Origin: Tepidibacter sp.
Lineage (GTDB): Bacteria > Bacillota > Clostridia > Peptostreptococcales > Peptostreptococcaceae
Assembly: GCF_025210165.1 (NCBI RefSeq)
Contig: NZ_JAOASI010000071.1
Location: 51,164 to 115,163 of the forward strand
Direction: 5' to 3'
Length of the DNA stretch: 64,000 nt
Shown: piece by piece, positions 25,132 to 35,071 of the stretch
How the letters are laid out: every line of letters starts with the position of its first letter
Position numbering within the stretch: position 1 is the first letter of the stretch
Made by a program: the position numbers and the translations under genes
The notes under the pieces: model-generated
Told to the model about the DNA's origin: nothing
Seen by the model: the letters and a program-made list of their open reading frames with translations, nothing else
The model's database searches: none

Positions 25132-26369
25132 TGAAATTAACTAAAAGAGAAAAAATAATGCTAATAGTACTAGGGCTAATTATTATTATAGGTGGATATT
25201 ATAAGTTTATACTAACTCCACAGCTTACAAAGCTTGATAATATGAGACAAAAGGTAATAGAAGAAAAAGCTGAGGTCAAAAAAGTTAAATTAGAAATATC
25301 AGAAAATAGTCCAGTATATAAAGAATTTAAAATTATAAATGCTAAGATAAAATCTATGACAAAGCCATTATTTCCAATTATAAATCAAGAAAAAATAATA
25401 GTGATTCTAGATGGAATGATAAAAGCGTCTAATATAGAAGGAAATTCGATTAATTTTTCTGATATAGATATTAGTAAAGTTGATGTAAAAAAACAAGAAG
25501 CAAAAGACAAAGATTATTTAATTAAAAATCTATCAGAAGAATATAAAGGTAAGAAAACAGCAAAAAAAGAAGAATTAAGCAACCAAAATGAGGAAGATTC
25601 AGAGGAAAATAAGAATGAAATTGAAAAAATGACTGCAACAATTAGCTATAAAGGTAAATATAAAGATTTGATTAAATTTTTAGAGCAAGTAGAAGTATAT
25701 GAGAAAAAGATACTTGTAAATAATATTTCAATATCTAAATCTAAAGAAAATAGTGAAGATGAAGAAGGAATTATAGCCGATAAAAATATTATAACAGGAA
25801 GTATTGCATTAGATTTTTACGCCGCTACTAAAATTCATGAACAGGATGAGGAATATTTAAAGTGGGATTTTGATAATGGGTATGGAAAAGGTGATCCATT
25901 TGTTCCTTTTAGTGGGTATTCTGAATATAATAAGAATAATGAAGTTGCAAATAATGATTTCATTATGACAGTAAAGCCTATATCTTCTGATTTACCTACT
26001 GTTATATTGGGAAGAGCTATGGATAAGTTAGGAAGAAGCTATATATACGCAGATAATAAAGACTTTGAAGATGTAGAATTACAAATAGTTCAGGTTGATA
26101 AAAAATACTATTATAAATATAAAACTCAAGGAGAATCTTTCCCTAAAGATTATGAAAATAATATGATGGAATTTGATCCTCACGGAACAACTGTAAAGCT
26201 TAATATTATAAGTAATAAAAGAAATAGCGAAGAAGATACTAGTGGAATAAATTTATCTTTAATTAACAAAACAAATCTAAAATTAAGTGTAAATATTGAT
26301 TATGAAGATGATAAAAATCCTAGAGTAAAAGTAGTTAATAAGCTTGGGAATGTTAAGGTGATAAAATGA
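25131..26369 (+). CDS. pilO: PilO-like type IV pilus assembly protein
   Basis: 412-aa bitopic protein: basic start, a transmembrane helix (about 9-28), a coiled coil, then a PilO-like domain. That domain includes TATISYKGKYKDLIKFLEQVEVYEK split over 165-190, the classical PilO phrase. It is about twice the usual PilO length because of an acidic Lys/Glu-rich linker (about 125-160) and an extra C-terminal domain of about 170 residues without a family I recognise. The GTG start overlaps the pilN stop by one base. It forms the alignment complex with PilM and PilN. Confidence 0.85.
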   Translation: MKLTKREKIMLIVLGLIIIIGGYYKFILTPQLTKLDNMRQKVIEEKAEVKKVKLEISENSPVYKEFKIINAKIKSMTKPLFPIINQEKIIVILDGMIKASNIEGNSINFSDIDISKVDVKKQEAKDKDYLIKNLSEEYKGKKTAKKEELSNQNEEDSEENKNEIEKMTATISYKGKYKDLIKFLEQVEVYEKKILVNNISISKSKENSEDEEGIIADKNIITGSIALDFYAATKIHEQDEEYLKWDFDNGYGKGDPFVPFSGYSEYNKNNEVANNDFIMTVKPISSDLPTVILGRAMDKLGRSYIYADNKDFEDVELQIVQVDKKYYYKYKTQGESFPKDYENNMMEFDPHGTTVKLNIISNKRNSEEDTSGINLSLINKTNLKLSVNIDYEDDKNPRVKVVNKLGNVKVIK

Positions 26370-27190
26370 TTAAATGCAATAAAGGCTTAACACTTGTAGA
26401 ACTTATAGTTAGCTTAGCCATACTTGGAATTATCATGACTCCACTGGCATCCTTCTTTATAAATACAATAAGAATAAACAAAAATTCAGAAAATAGACTT
26501 GAGGCAAATCAGATAGCGCAAAGGTATATGGAAGAAGCAAAATTTGGGAAAACACTATATTCACAAGGAAAAATAAAAGAAGGAACTATAAATAAAACTG
26601 ATAAAGAGTTTAAAATAAAAATAGAAATAGAAAAACATTCAAAGTATGAAATAGATAAAGATATGAAGTCAGAAGAAAATCAAGATACTCTCATAACAGA
26701 TCATGCACAAATAGAAATAGATAAGCAAGAAAACATACAATCAGATACAATTATATTTAAAGCTACTGATGTGGGAAATAAGAGTGAAAATATTAGTGAT
26801 GATGGGCGAGTAACGATAGATATAAAAAAAATTCTTAATAACAAAATAACTATAGATTTTAATGAAAAATACACCAAAACAGTAACAAATATAGATTTGA
26901 AAAAAGATGATATTAATATAAAAATAAACTGTAATGGAAATAGATCACCTATTAATTTAGAGGTATCAACTTTAAATGATGTAAAAACGAATATATATGT
27001 TGTAAAATCTGAAACTAGCAAGAATAAAATAAAGCTGAATACACTAAAAGGGAAAGTACGTTTATACAATAATATTTACGATAACACAGTTAGTAAGAAG
27101 GAAGATAGCTGGATATATAAAATAACTGTAAATATAAGTAAAAATGATAAAGAATTAGCAAAGCTTGTAGGATATAAAAATATAGATTAG
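26366..27190 (+). CDS. Minor type IV prepilin (PilV/GspI-like)
   Basis: 274-aa prepilin-like protein with a very short leader, cleavage site G7|LTLVELIVSLAILG and mature Glu5 (Glu12). The hydrophobic helix runs to about residue 30, followed by a large Lys/Glu/Asp-rich soluble part. Its ATG overlaps the pilO stop (ATGA), so the two are translationally coupled. Its place between pilO and a PilX-like gene suggests a tip/priming-complex minor pilin. Confidence 0.85.
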   Translation: MIKCNKGLTLVELIVSLAILGIIMTPLASFFINTIRINKNSENRLEANQIAQRYMEEAKFGKTLYSQGKIKEGTINKTDKEFKIKIEIEKHSKYEIDKDMKSEENQDTLITDHAQIEIDKQENIQSDTIIFKATDVGNKSENISDDGRVTIDIKKILNNKITIDFNEKYTKTVTNIDLKKDDINIKINCNGNRSPINLEVSTLNDVKTNIYVVKSETSKNKIKLNTLKGKVRLYNNIYDNTVSKKEDSWIYKITVNISKNDKELAKLVGYKNID

Positions 27191-27201
27191 GGGTAGATAT
27201 T

Positions 27202-29469
27202 ATGATTAAAAAACTTTTAAAATCCCAAACAGGATCTACCTTAATAATGGTATTAATGACGCTTTCTGTTTTAAGTATTTTGGGAACAGCTGCAATGTCC
27301 TTAGGCGTTATGAATCTTAAAATGAAAATGGTTGATACAAAGCAGAAAACCTCCTTTTACTTATCGGAAGCAGGCATTGAAGAAGCTTATGCAATTATGA
27401 TGAAGAAAGTAGAAGCTGGCATAAAAAAAGGAAATGTAGAGGTTGAAAAGGAACTTCCAAAATTTATACAAGATGAAAGATCAAAGCAATTCGATGAAGA
27501 ATTAGATTATAAAAGCCCTTATTTAAATGCAGATGGAAGTGTAGACGAAGAAAGAATAAAACCTAAATTACAGGAATGGTTTAGAGAAGGATATGCTAAA
27601 TACTTAAATGAAGGATATAAAGATTCAAAAAATCCAACTAAAAATGAAGAATCCTTAATGAATGAAATAAAGCTAAGTAGCTATACAGTACTAGACACAA
27701 ATGTAGATAAAAATGGGGCTAATGTTAGTATAGTAGAAGATGAAAGCTCAAAATTTCCTAAAAAGAACGAGGGATTAACAGATGATTCAAAATTTATTAT
27801 TACAATAGTATCAGAGTTTAATCATAAGAAAATAAAAAAGAATATTAAAAGTACATTTTCAATAAATATACCTAAATACAATACCCCTTATTATATAGGA
27901 AATGATGTTTTTAAATTAAAAGAAAATGTACTCTGGACAAAGGCATTAATAGCAGATAAAAACATAGTTATACAAGGAAATGATGTAGCTGTGAATGGAG
28001 ATATATACGCTTATGGAGATCTTACAAAAAAAAACATTGAGCAAAGAGGTATTTTAGTAGGATTAAATAATAAATCTGGAAATTTAACTGTAGAAGGAAA
28101 TGTTTCAACTGGAGGATATCTTAAAACAAGTGAAAATAATTCTAATATAACTGTAAAAAAGGGAGATGTGTACTGCAATAGCTTAGTTATCCCACAGGGA
28201 AAAAGTAATTGTAATATAAAAATAGAGAAAGGAAATGTGAATACATATGATGATATAGAATTAAATGGGGAAAAATCTAAAATAAATATTGATGGAAACT
28301 ATTACGGATTTTCATATGGATCTAGAGGTCATGATGAAAGTAGTAGTATAATTATTAATAGTGAGGATATAGGAAAAACTAATGGGTCAAGCATAACAAT
28401 TACAGGAAATGGTGAAAGTAAAAAATATTATGGTAATGGACAGGATGATGGAAAAGGTAATTTTATAGCAGGAACTGTATATATAGATTTGGATAATGAT
28501 GTGGATTATCAAACGGGAGAAAGTATATCTGTTAAAGGAAATTATATAGGATATTCAAAAAAATTAGAGAGTCAAAGTGTAAGGTTGAGTGATGGTAAGG
28601 ATTATTATGAAAAAGATATAAATTTTCAATATATATCACCTTTATACTTGATGAATAAAATAAATGGAAGTAATAGACCTATATATGAGCAAAGAGGAAA
28701 ATACTTAAAGGCAATATACGATAAAGATAATAGTATTTTAAATCTTGGTGAAGGTGGTATAAACATAAAAAATATAAAATATAGTCTTGGAGGTTATATA
28801 AAAAATGAAAAGACAGGTAGTGAATTAGAATCTGGTATTTTTGATATTAGTCATATAAATTATTTTGATATTAATTTAAAAGAATATGAGTATCATATAA
28901 ATACAATGGCAGACCCTCAAATAGATAATTACTCTAACCTAGATAATAAAGTTGATATAGATTACTGGTTTAATTTTTCTAATATTAATGAAGTAAATAA
29001 TGATGAAATATTTTATTCTAATAATGATTCAAATAAAAAAATTTCAATAATAGGTCCTAATGCTAATAATCCAGATAAAAGTGGAGACTTTGTAGAAATA
29101 AAAAATTTAGATGGAAAATCAAGAGGAATAATAGTTACAAAAGGTGATGTATATATATATGGAAAAATTGATTTTAAAGGAATAATAGTTACGAAAGGTA
29201 ATATTTACATACAAGATGATAATCCAAAAGAATTCACTAATGACTATAAAACAAACTTTGAAGGAAACTATGCTATTCATGAAATAATCAAGCATATAAA
29301 TGACAAAGGTACAAATAAAATAGGAGATTTATTTAAGCAAAAACCATCATGGAGTAAGGAAACTCAAAGTATAGTAGATAACTCTGATGCAGGAGTGGAT
29401 AATAATGTACAAACGCATTATAAATTCTTTAATTTAATAGACATTACAAAATGGCAGCAGTCAAAATAG
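27202..29469 (+). CDS. Large PilX/GspK-like pilus protein with beta-helix domain
   Basis: 755-aa protein with a PilX-type N-terminus: TG|STLIMVLMTLSVLS at 10-25, then YLSEAGIEEAYAIMMK, typical of PilX_N. The residue at mature position 5 is Met, not Glu, as in tip pilins of the GspK type. From about 230 to 460 the sequence is repetitive with short Gly/Asn turns (VEGNVSTGGYLKTSE, VKKGDVYCNSL, IEKGNVNTYDD), consistent with a right-handed beta-helix. A later GVI/GIIVTKGDVYIYGKIDFKG stretch resembles polymer-forming repeats. It probably sits at the pilus tip with the neighbouring prepilins. Confidence 0.75.
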   Translation: MIKKLLKSQTGSTLIMVLMTLSVLSILGTAAMSLGVMNLKMKMVDTKQKTSFYLSEAGIEEAYAIMMKKVEAGIKKGNVEVEKELPKFIQDERSKQFDEELDYKSPYLNADGSVDEERIKPKLQEWFREGYAKYLNEGYKDSKNPTKNEESLMNEIKLSSYTVLDTNVDKNGANVSIVEDESSKFPKKNEGLTDDSKFIITIVSEFNHKKIKKNIKSTFSINIPKYNTPYYIGNDVFKLKENVLWTKALIADKNIVIQGNDVAVNGDIYAYGDLTKKNIEQRGILVGLNNKSGNLTVEGNVSTGGYLKTSENNSNITVKKGDVYCNSLVIPQGKSNCNIKIEKGNVNTYDDIELNGEKSKINIDGNYYGFSYGSRGHDESSSIIINSEDIGKTNGSSITITGNGESKKYYGNGQDDGKGNFIAGTVYIDLDNDVDYQTGESISVKGNYIGYSKKLESQSVRLSDGKDYYEKDINFQYISPLYLMNKINGSNRPIYEQRGKYLKAIYDKDNSILNLGEGGINIKNIKYSLGGYIKNEKTGSELESGIFDISHINYFDINLKEYEYHINTMADPQIDNYSNLDNKVDIDYWFNFSNINEVNNDEIFYSNNDSNKKISIIGPNANNPDKSGDFVEIKNLDGKSRGIIVTKGDVYIYGKIDFKGIIVTKGNIYIQDDNPKEFTNDYKTNFEGNYAIHEIIKHINDKGTNKIGDLFKQKPSWSKETQSIVDNSDAGVDNNVQTHYKFFNLIDITKWQQSK

Positions 29470-29485
29470 ACTATCATAAGAAGGG

Positions 29486-29962
29486 ATGAAAAAAATGAAA
29501 TCTCTTTTAAAAAGAAAAGAAGGGTTTACACTTATAGAGCTACTTATAGTATTAGCTATATCAGGTGTTGTACTTAGTGTTGTAGGTTCATTTTTTATAT
29601 CAAATTACAAGTTATTTTATAGAGTAGATGCTCAAGTAACAGTTCAACATCAAGCACAAAGTGCAATGCATGAGATAGTATATAAAGCTAGAGGTGCAAC
29701 TGGTTTTATAGGAAATCCAACTGAAACTAAAGTAGTATTTAAAATGAATGGCAGTGATAATTTAACATTTGAATATAATAAATCAAGTAAAATATTGTAT
29801 TATCAATATGGAACAAAAGAGAAAGTGAAAATGGCAAAAAATATAGAAAAATTTAATATGGAAAAAATTTTAGATGGAAAAGGAGCTAGTATAATTATTA
29901 CAACTCAAAAAAATGATTCAAAAGTAGAAATAAAGGATAATTTTTATTTTAGAAATAAGTAG
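29486..29962 (+). CDS. Minor type IV prepilin (PilW/GspJ-like)
   Basis: 158-aa prepilin with a basic leader, cleavage site G13|FTLIELLIVLAISG and mature Glu5. The hydrophobic helix runs to about 38, followed by a small beta-rich head (VVFKMNGSDNLTFEY). AAGGGATG precedes; an alternative ATG at 29495 is equally possible. It lies between the PilX-like gene and the vWA-PA14 gene, so it is likely part of the tip-initiation complex. Confidence 0.85.
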   Translation: MKKMKSLLKRKEGFTLIELLIVLAISGVVLSVVGSFFISNYKLFYRVDAQVTVQHQAQSAMHEIVYKARGATGFIGNPTETKVVFKMNGSDNLTFEYNKSSKILYYQYGTKEKVKMAKNIEKFNMEKILDGKGASIIITTQKNDSKVEIKDNFYFRNK

Positions 29963-29998
29963 TAATATTAGAAGAATAATTGAATTGGAGGGAGAAAA

Positions 29999-32900
29999 AT
30001 GCGATCGAGTAAATTTGAAATTACTAAAAAAAACTATAGGAGGTTAGTAAGTATTGTATTAGTAATATTTAATATATTGCTGTTTATACCTAATAATGTA
30101 TTTTTACAAGAGGCATATGGAGATACAAATAATTCAAAAGAAGCTCCTTTAAAATTAATCAGAACTATAGATAAAGATAGATATAAAGCAAATGAAGAAA
30201 TTACAATCAACTATAAGGTTCAACCAGATCCAATACCTAAGAGTGAGATTATACCAGATTCATATCTACAACAAAAGGAGATTGTATTAGCTATTGATAG
30301 ATCTTCAAGTATGGGAATGCATCTTAGCGGAAATAAAACCAGGTTAGATGTAGCAAGAAATGCTACTAAGATGTTTATATCAAAATTTAAAGATGATAAA
30401 AGGGTTAAAGTAGCAATTGTTTCTTATTCACACTATGCAAACGATGTTTGTAATTTACTAAAGACTTCAGATACAAATGAACGTCAGAAGTTAGTCGAAT
30501 CACTATATAGATTAGGATATCCAGGAGGAACTGTTACTGAAGAGGGACTTAGAAAAGCATACCATAAATTTTCTAATGATAAAAATACACGTAAATATAT
30601 TATCTTATTGGCAGATGGAGTGTCTAAACATAGATACCCTCAATCACGTAAAGATGGGAAACCATATTTCGGGAATGGAAAATATAGAGTAGATTACACA
30701 ATTGGTAGAGGCTCAAGGGGTAATGAACAATTCCATAATGAGTTATCAAAGAAGGTAATAGGCGATAAAATAGATTCTTTTATGATTGCTTTTACTAAGG
30801 ATGCAGCAAGAGGAAGTAAATTAAAGCCTCTAGCTAATATATATAAAGGAAGTTATAGTGTTGCATTAGATGAGAATGGATTGAATGAAGTGGCTGAAGA
30901 ATTAGCTGAACAGATAAAAAGTGATTTACCTATAAAAAATATACAGTTTAATGAAACATTTCCACAAGGAATAGTTCCTGTAGAGGCATCAAAAGGATTA
31001 GTAATACAGGGTCAAACTATAAAGGGAAATATAGGAAGTGTTTTATACAAACTAAATGAACAAACAAAGCAATTTGAAGCTAATCCAATTAATTTTTCTA
31101 TTAAGTTAAGGGCTAATAAAGCAGGCGATTATAATTTAGATAGCCAAAATTCTTATATAGAATATAAAGATATTAATGAAAATAATAAAAGAAAAATGTT
31201 TCCACAAAAAACTATAGCAGTAGAAAAGAAGAAATTGACAAAAATAGATATAAAAGTTAGAGATACTTCAGGAGATATAAATCAATTTAATATAACTTCT
31301 GAAAATTATAATAAAAAGGTTGAAAAAATATTAAACCCATCTATAGTACTTCAAGGAGATTCTTATGCTGATATAAGTGTTGAAGGAGAAGATACAAACT
31401 TCTTTGAATATCAATTTATAAGAAATTCAAAAATACCTACAAGTAATTGGCAGAGTATAGACTTAAATTCAGAAACTATAAATAAGGATGTTATTAAAGA
31501 AAAGCAGGGCTATTTAAATAAAAGAAGTTATGATGTGAGTCATGGAATAGTAGCAGGATCAGGAACTAGTATTAAAGAGGCTAATAAGCAATTCTGGTCT
31601 CAGAGGGATAAAGTTTTTAAAAATCCACTAACTTCAACAGAATATATGAGTGCTTCTTACTCAACATCAAAACAAAACTATGGGAGATGGGAAGAATATA
31701 CAAAACAAGATGGAACTAAGGCTAAAATATGGAAAACAAATTCTATTTTCTTAGATAATATGATGATTGATATGAATTATAAAGAAGCTTCAAAATTTTG
31801 GGGATATATTAAGGTAGATAATACAGGAGACTACAAGTTTGGAGCTCATTCAGATGATGGGTGCAGGGGATATATAACAGCTAATAAAGAGACAAAAGAA
31901 TTTGTAAATATGTTTGTACTACAATCACGTAATCCTTATTTGAGAACTAATAATAATGTATATCATTTAGAAGCAGATAAATACTATCCAATTTATTTAG
32001 AATATTTTAACTGGGGAGGCTGGGCTGATTTTGAATTAAAATACTCTAAGAATAATGGTACGTGGAATAAAGTACCTCAAAATTGGTTTTATCCATCTAA
32101 AGATAATTCACCAGCAGAACATTCTACAACAATATTTACTGGTAATAAGGGTGTGAAATTCCCATCCGAATCAGGAGACTATTATATTGCGTTTAGAACA
32201 GGAAAAGATGGAAATGTTACTAGAGAAGGAACATATGGACCATTTACAGTTGAAGGAAAAACACAATTGACAATATCAAAGGAGATTATTGGTGGCAATA
32301 AAGTGCAAGAAAAAAATAATTTTATACTAGAATATACAGTAAATCCACCAACTAAAATAGACGCTATAGGTAGCTTTATGGAAAATGGAGAGTATAAAGA
32401 TAGAATATATTTAACTAATGTAAAAATAATAGATGAATATCCTCAGAATATAGAGAATGATTTAAGTTCAGGACAAAAAATCATAAAATATATTAATAAT
32501 ATAGAGTATACTAAATCTATAGAAAATGGCAAAACTGTATATAAGTATACAGGGAATCCAATAAAGGTTAGAGTTAATCTAAATGCTAAGAAAGCAGGAA
32601 ATTATGTTCTTAGTGAAGACAATAAATCAAAGATAACCTTCACTAATTTTAATCAAAGGACAAATAGAGAACAAGAATTTGCTCCAATTAATATAGAGGT
32701 TGTTGAAATGGAAGCTAATCTTATAACAGGAATGCTTATAAATGGAAAGTTTCAATCAAATAATGACTTAGATTTGGTAAAAGGGTTTGATATAGACTTA
32801 GGTATAAAGATTGAAAATATTAAAAAGCAAGATATAGTTTTAGAAATTAAAGATAAAAATAAGATAAATATTTTTAAAGATAAAGTGAAAATATATGAAG

Positions 32901-33139
32901 GTATAGATTTTAGTAACCCACTTTCTAACATTAATATAAGAACACAAGGAAATACAGTCAAAATAGAAACCTCAAACATAGAAGAAAAAAAGAATTATAT
33001 TATTATATACAATGTAGAAGCACTTAGAGATTCATCTATAGGATATTCAAATATTAATATAAAAGTAAATTCACAATCACAAACACAAAAGGAAGTAGCA
33101 CATAGAATAAATATAGTACCACTTCCTAATTTAGAATAA
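29999..33139 (+). CDS. Secreted vWA + PA14 domain protein, candidate pilus tip adhesin
   Basis: 1046-aa exported protein with a signal peptide (hydrophobic about 16-32). A von Willebrand A domain (about 94-290) has a complete MIDAS DRSSSMG (Asp100, Ser102, Ser104). A PA14-like domain (about 545-700) contains WGYIKVDNTGDYKFGAHSDD split over the core and YYPIYLEYFNWGGWADF. Several Ig/DUF11-like beta domains follow to the C-terminus. There is no LPxTG motif or C-terminal membrane anchor. As the last gene of the pil operon it could be carried at the fibre tip, as PilY1/PilC adhesins are elsewhere; PA14 suggests carbohydrate binding. GGAGGG precedes the ATG. Confidence 0.85.
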   Translation: MRSSKFEITKKNYRRLVSIVLVIFNILLFIPNNVFLQEAYGDTNNSKEAPLKLIRTIDKDRYKANEEITINYKVQPDPIPKSEIIPDSYLQQKEIVLAIDRSSSMGMHLSGNKTRLDVARNATKMFISKFKDDKRVKVAIVSYSHYANDVCNLLKTSDTNERQKLVESLYRLGYPGGTVTEEGLRKAYHKFSNDKNTRKYIILLADGVSKHRYPQSRKDGKPYFGNGKYRVDYTIGRGSRGNEQFHNELSKKVIGDKIDSFMIAFTKDAARGSKLKPLANIYKGSYSVALDENGLNEVAEELAEQIKSDLPIKNIQFNETFPQGIVPVEASKGLVIQGQTIKGNIGSVLYKLNEQTKQFEANPINFSIKLRANKAGDYNLDSQNSYIEYKDINENNKRKMFPQKTIAVEKKKLTKIDIKVRDTSGDINQFNITSENYNKKVEKILNPSIVLQGDSYADISVEGEDTNFFEYQFIRNSKIPTSNWQSIDLNSETINKDVIKEKQGYLNKRSYDVSHGIVAGSGTSIKEANKQFWSQRDKVFKNPLTSTEYMSASYSTSKQNYGRWEEYTKQDGTKAKIWKTNSIFLDNMMIDMNYKEASKFWGYIKVDNTGDYKFGAHSDDGCRGYITANKETKEFVNMFVLQSRNPYLRTNNNVYHLEADKYYPIYLEYFNWGGWADFELKYSKNNGTWNKVPQNWFYPSKDNSPAEHSTTIFTGNKGVKFPSESGDYYIAFRTGKDGNVTREGTYGPFTVEGKTQLTISKEIIGGNKVQEKNNFILEYTVNPPTKIDAIGSFMENGEYKDRIYLTNVKIIDEYPQNIENDLSSGQKIIKYINNIEYTKSIENGKTVYKYTGNPIKVRVNLNAKKAGNYVLSEDNKSKITFTNFNQRTNREQEFAPINIEVVEMEANLITGMLINGKFQSNNDLDLVKGFDIDLGIKIENIKKQDIVLEIKDKNKINIFKDKVKIYEGIDFSNPLSNINIRTQGNTVKIETSNIEEKKNYIIIYNVEALRDSSIGYSNINIKVNSQSQTQKEVAHRINIVPLPNLE

Positions 33140-33146
33140 ATAAAAT

Positions 33147-33186
33147 AAAGAGTCGGTAATTTTATGCCTACTCTTTATTATTTTTT
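33147..33186 (+). terminator. Terminator at end of pilus operon
   Basis: AAAGAGTCGG (33147-33156) pairs with CCTACTCTTT (33167-33176), one mismatch, then a T-run. Confidence 0.85.
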
Positions 33187-33260
33187 GTATAAAGCAAACA
33201 ATAAAAGGATAATTATATACATTTATAGAAATATATATTAAAGAATATTAGAAATACAAT

Positions 33261-33368
33261 AAAAAAGTCTTCCTTACTAAAAGTTTTCAATGTAGACTTT
33301 TTTGAAACTCATAACGAAAATTATACTTATCCAAAATTTAAAGATGAGTATAATTTCCTATTCGTTAT
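33261..33368 (+). repeat. Two further hairpins in the 334-bp gap after the pilus operon
   Basis: AAAAAAGTCT (33261-33270) pairs with AGACTTTTTT (33294-33303), terminator-like. Next, an imperfect palindrome spans 33311-33368 (ATAACGAAAATTATACTTATC with GATGAGTATAATTT ... TTCGTTAT). A TTGACA at 33399-33404 with a poor TATTGT 18 bases later may be the promoter of the next gene. Confidence 0.6.
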
Positions 33369-33473
33369 AAAAAATATAAATTGATTTTGTAGAATGTTTT
33401 GACAAACAATGATATAATACAATATTGTATCTTAATAAAACAAATGAATAAAATATGAGGGAGGAAACACGAC

Positions 33474-34514
33474 TTGGTAGGAAGAAATGATTTATGTCCA
33501 TGTAATAGTGGGAAAAAATATAAAAAATGCTGTTTAAATAAAGATAAAAAAAATTCAATGCTAAAACAAAAAGCTGATTTTTCACAAAAACACGATATAA
33601 GTGTAACTCAGAAACTATATGCTTATTCTAGAAAAGATAAATTCTATGATGAATATATGAATGCACAACATAAGTTCTATATTGTAGATGATAAAGAAAT
33701 AAATTCTAAATTTAATTCATTCTTTAATACATACTATCTTCAAGACTATATAACTAATGAAAATAAAACTATAGCTATATCATTCTTTGAAGAAAATAAA
33801 AATAAGTTAAACGTAATAGAAAAAAATATATTAAAAAGTAAATTGAAATCATACATAACTATATATAAGATATTAAATATAGAGGAAGATAAAGCAGTAC
33901 TTAAAGATTTAATACTTGATAAAGAAACTTATGTAGAAGATATTAATGTATTAAAAGATTTAAAAGTTGGAGAAGTAGTAATAGGTAGAACGGCTAATAT
34001 TGTAGAGGTAAATAAATTTATAGATACTGTATTATCTATATCTGAAAAAATTAAGGATGTTATAATAGCTGATATTAAAAATATATATGAAAAGAATAAA
34101 GATGTTTATAAGAGTATGGAAACATTCTTAATATACAATACAAATATATTCTATAAGTACATACAACAATTAATAGATCCTAAAATAGGAGAGTATTTAA
34201 AAGAAAAGAATATAGAAAAACAATCAGATACTAAAAAAATAAATGACTCGCAAGAAGAATGTGGAGTTGAAAAACTTATAACCGAAAATATAGAAGATGC
34301 TTATAAAGAAGTGGCTTTAACTATATGGGAAGAGTACAAGAATAACAATGAAGTAAAGGGAACTGAAAATGGATGGGCTTCAGCAGTTGAATACCATACT
34401 AAAAAAGAAGATGGTATAAATGTCACTCAAAGTGCCATAGCTAAAAAATATAAAGTAAGTCCAAGTACTCTAGGTAAAAGATATAAAGAAATAAAATTAA
34501 TACACCAAATATAA
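33474..34514 (+). CDS. SEC-C zinc-motif protein with C-terminal helix-turn-helix
   Basis: 346-aa protein that opens with the SEC-C metal-binding motif NDLCPCNSGKKYKKCC, known from the SecA C-terminus and from many proteins of unknown function. A long helical, charged middle follows. The C-terminus has a helix-turn-helix-like stretch (VTQSAIAKKYKVSPSTLGKRY), which would suit DNA binding. The start is TTG 33474 behind GAGGGAGG. Function unknown; zinc binding by the Cys-rich motif is well supported. Confidence 0.8.
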   Translation: MVGRNDLCPCNSGKKYKKCCLNKDKKNSMLKQKADFSQKHDISVTQKLYAYSRKDKFYDEYMNAQHKFYIVDDKEINSKFNSFFNTYYLQDYITNENKTIAISFFEENKNKLNVIEKNILKSKLKSYITIYKILNIEEDKAVLKDLILDKETYVEDINVLKDLKVGEVVIGRTANIVEVNKFIDTVLSISEKIKDVIIADIKNIYEKNKDVYKSMETFLIYNTNIFYKYIQQLIDPKIGEYLKEKNIEKQSDTKKINDSQEECGVEKLITENIEDAYKEVALTIWEEYKNNNEVKGTENGWASAVEYHTKKEDGINVTQSAIAKKYKVSPSTLGKRYKEIKLIHQI

Positions 34515-34568
34515 TATAGATTATATTATAAACACTGTGATATAATACTCATATATAGTGATTGTTTT

Positions 34569-34602
34569 GGAGTCTTAGAACTTTTAGCTTTCGGATAAAT
34601 AT
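34569..34602 (+). repeat. Right half of the two-hairpin element E
   Basis: TTAGAACTTTTAGC followed by TTTCGGATAAATAT matches 62638-62665 nearly base for base, but the pairing left half is absent. It lies in the 5' region of the next gene. Confidence 0.65.
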
Positions 34603-34620
34603 GTAGAAAGAGGGATAATA

Positions 34621-34998
34621 ATGAGTCTAACTTTAGGAAAAGAAATAGCTGTTTCAACTAGTTATATAAAATCAAACCCTGCTGTACCTATTTATAAAGG
34701 AGAAGAAACATTTGAAAATTTATTTGGGATGATATATCACATAGAAATAGGATTTTATGAAGGTAAAAATGAAAAAATAAAAGAATATATAATAATAGAT
34801 TTCAAGGAGTATACTTTATCAAATAAAGATAAAGAAGGTTTACTTGATAAAGCTAAAGAGTACTGTCAATCAAAGGGAAAAGACTTAGAATCTAATGTTG
34901 AAATATTCTTATTAGACAATGAAGAAACTGAAAGCTTTGTTGAAAAATTATTTGATAATATGAAATTTATAAGAGGATTAACTACTAAAAGAGGTTAA
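34621..34998 (+). CDS. Hypothetical protein, 125 aa
   Basis: Unrecognised soluble alpha/beta protein (starts MSLTLGKEIAVSTSY, contains IYHIEIGFYEG and EYIIIDFKEY). There is no signal peptide or membrane segment. AGAGGG stands eight bases before ATG. The gene's last codons form the left arm of its own terminator. Its leader carries half of the E element, which could mean it was moved here or that the repeat inserted there. Confidence 0.65.
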   Translation: MSLTLGKEIAVSTSYIKSNPAVPIYKGEETFENLFGMIYHIEIGFYEGKNEKIKEYIIIDFKEYTLSNKDKEGLLDKAKEYCQSKGKDLESNVEIFLLDNEETESFVEKLFDNMKFIRGLTTKRG

Positions 34999-35013
34999 TC
35001 CTCTTTTTTTCTT
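34972..35013 (+). terminator. Terminator overlapping gene end
   Basis: GAGGATTAAC pairs with GTTAATCCTC, followed by seven T; the stop codon is inside the hairpin. Confidence 0.9.
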
Positions 35014-35071
35014 TTAAATAATATTGTATGATATAATACATATAATATTTAGAATTAATGAGGAGGATATA

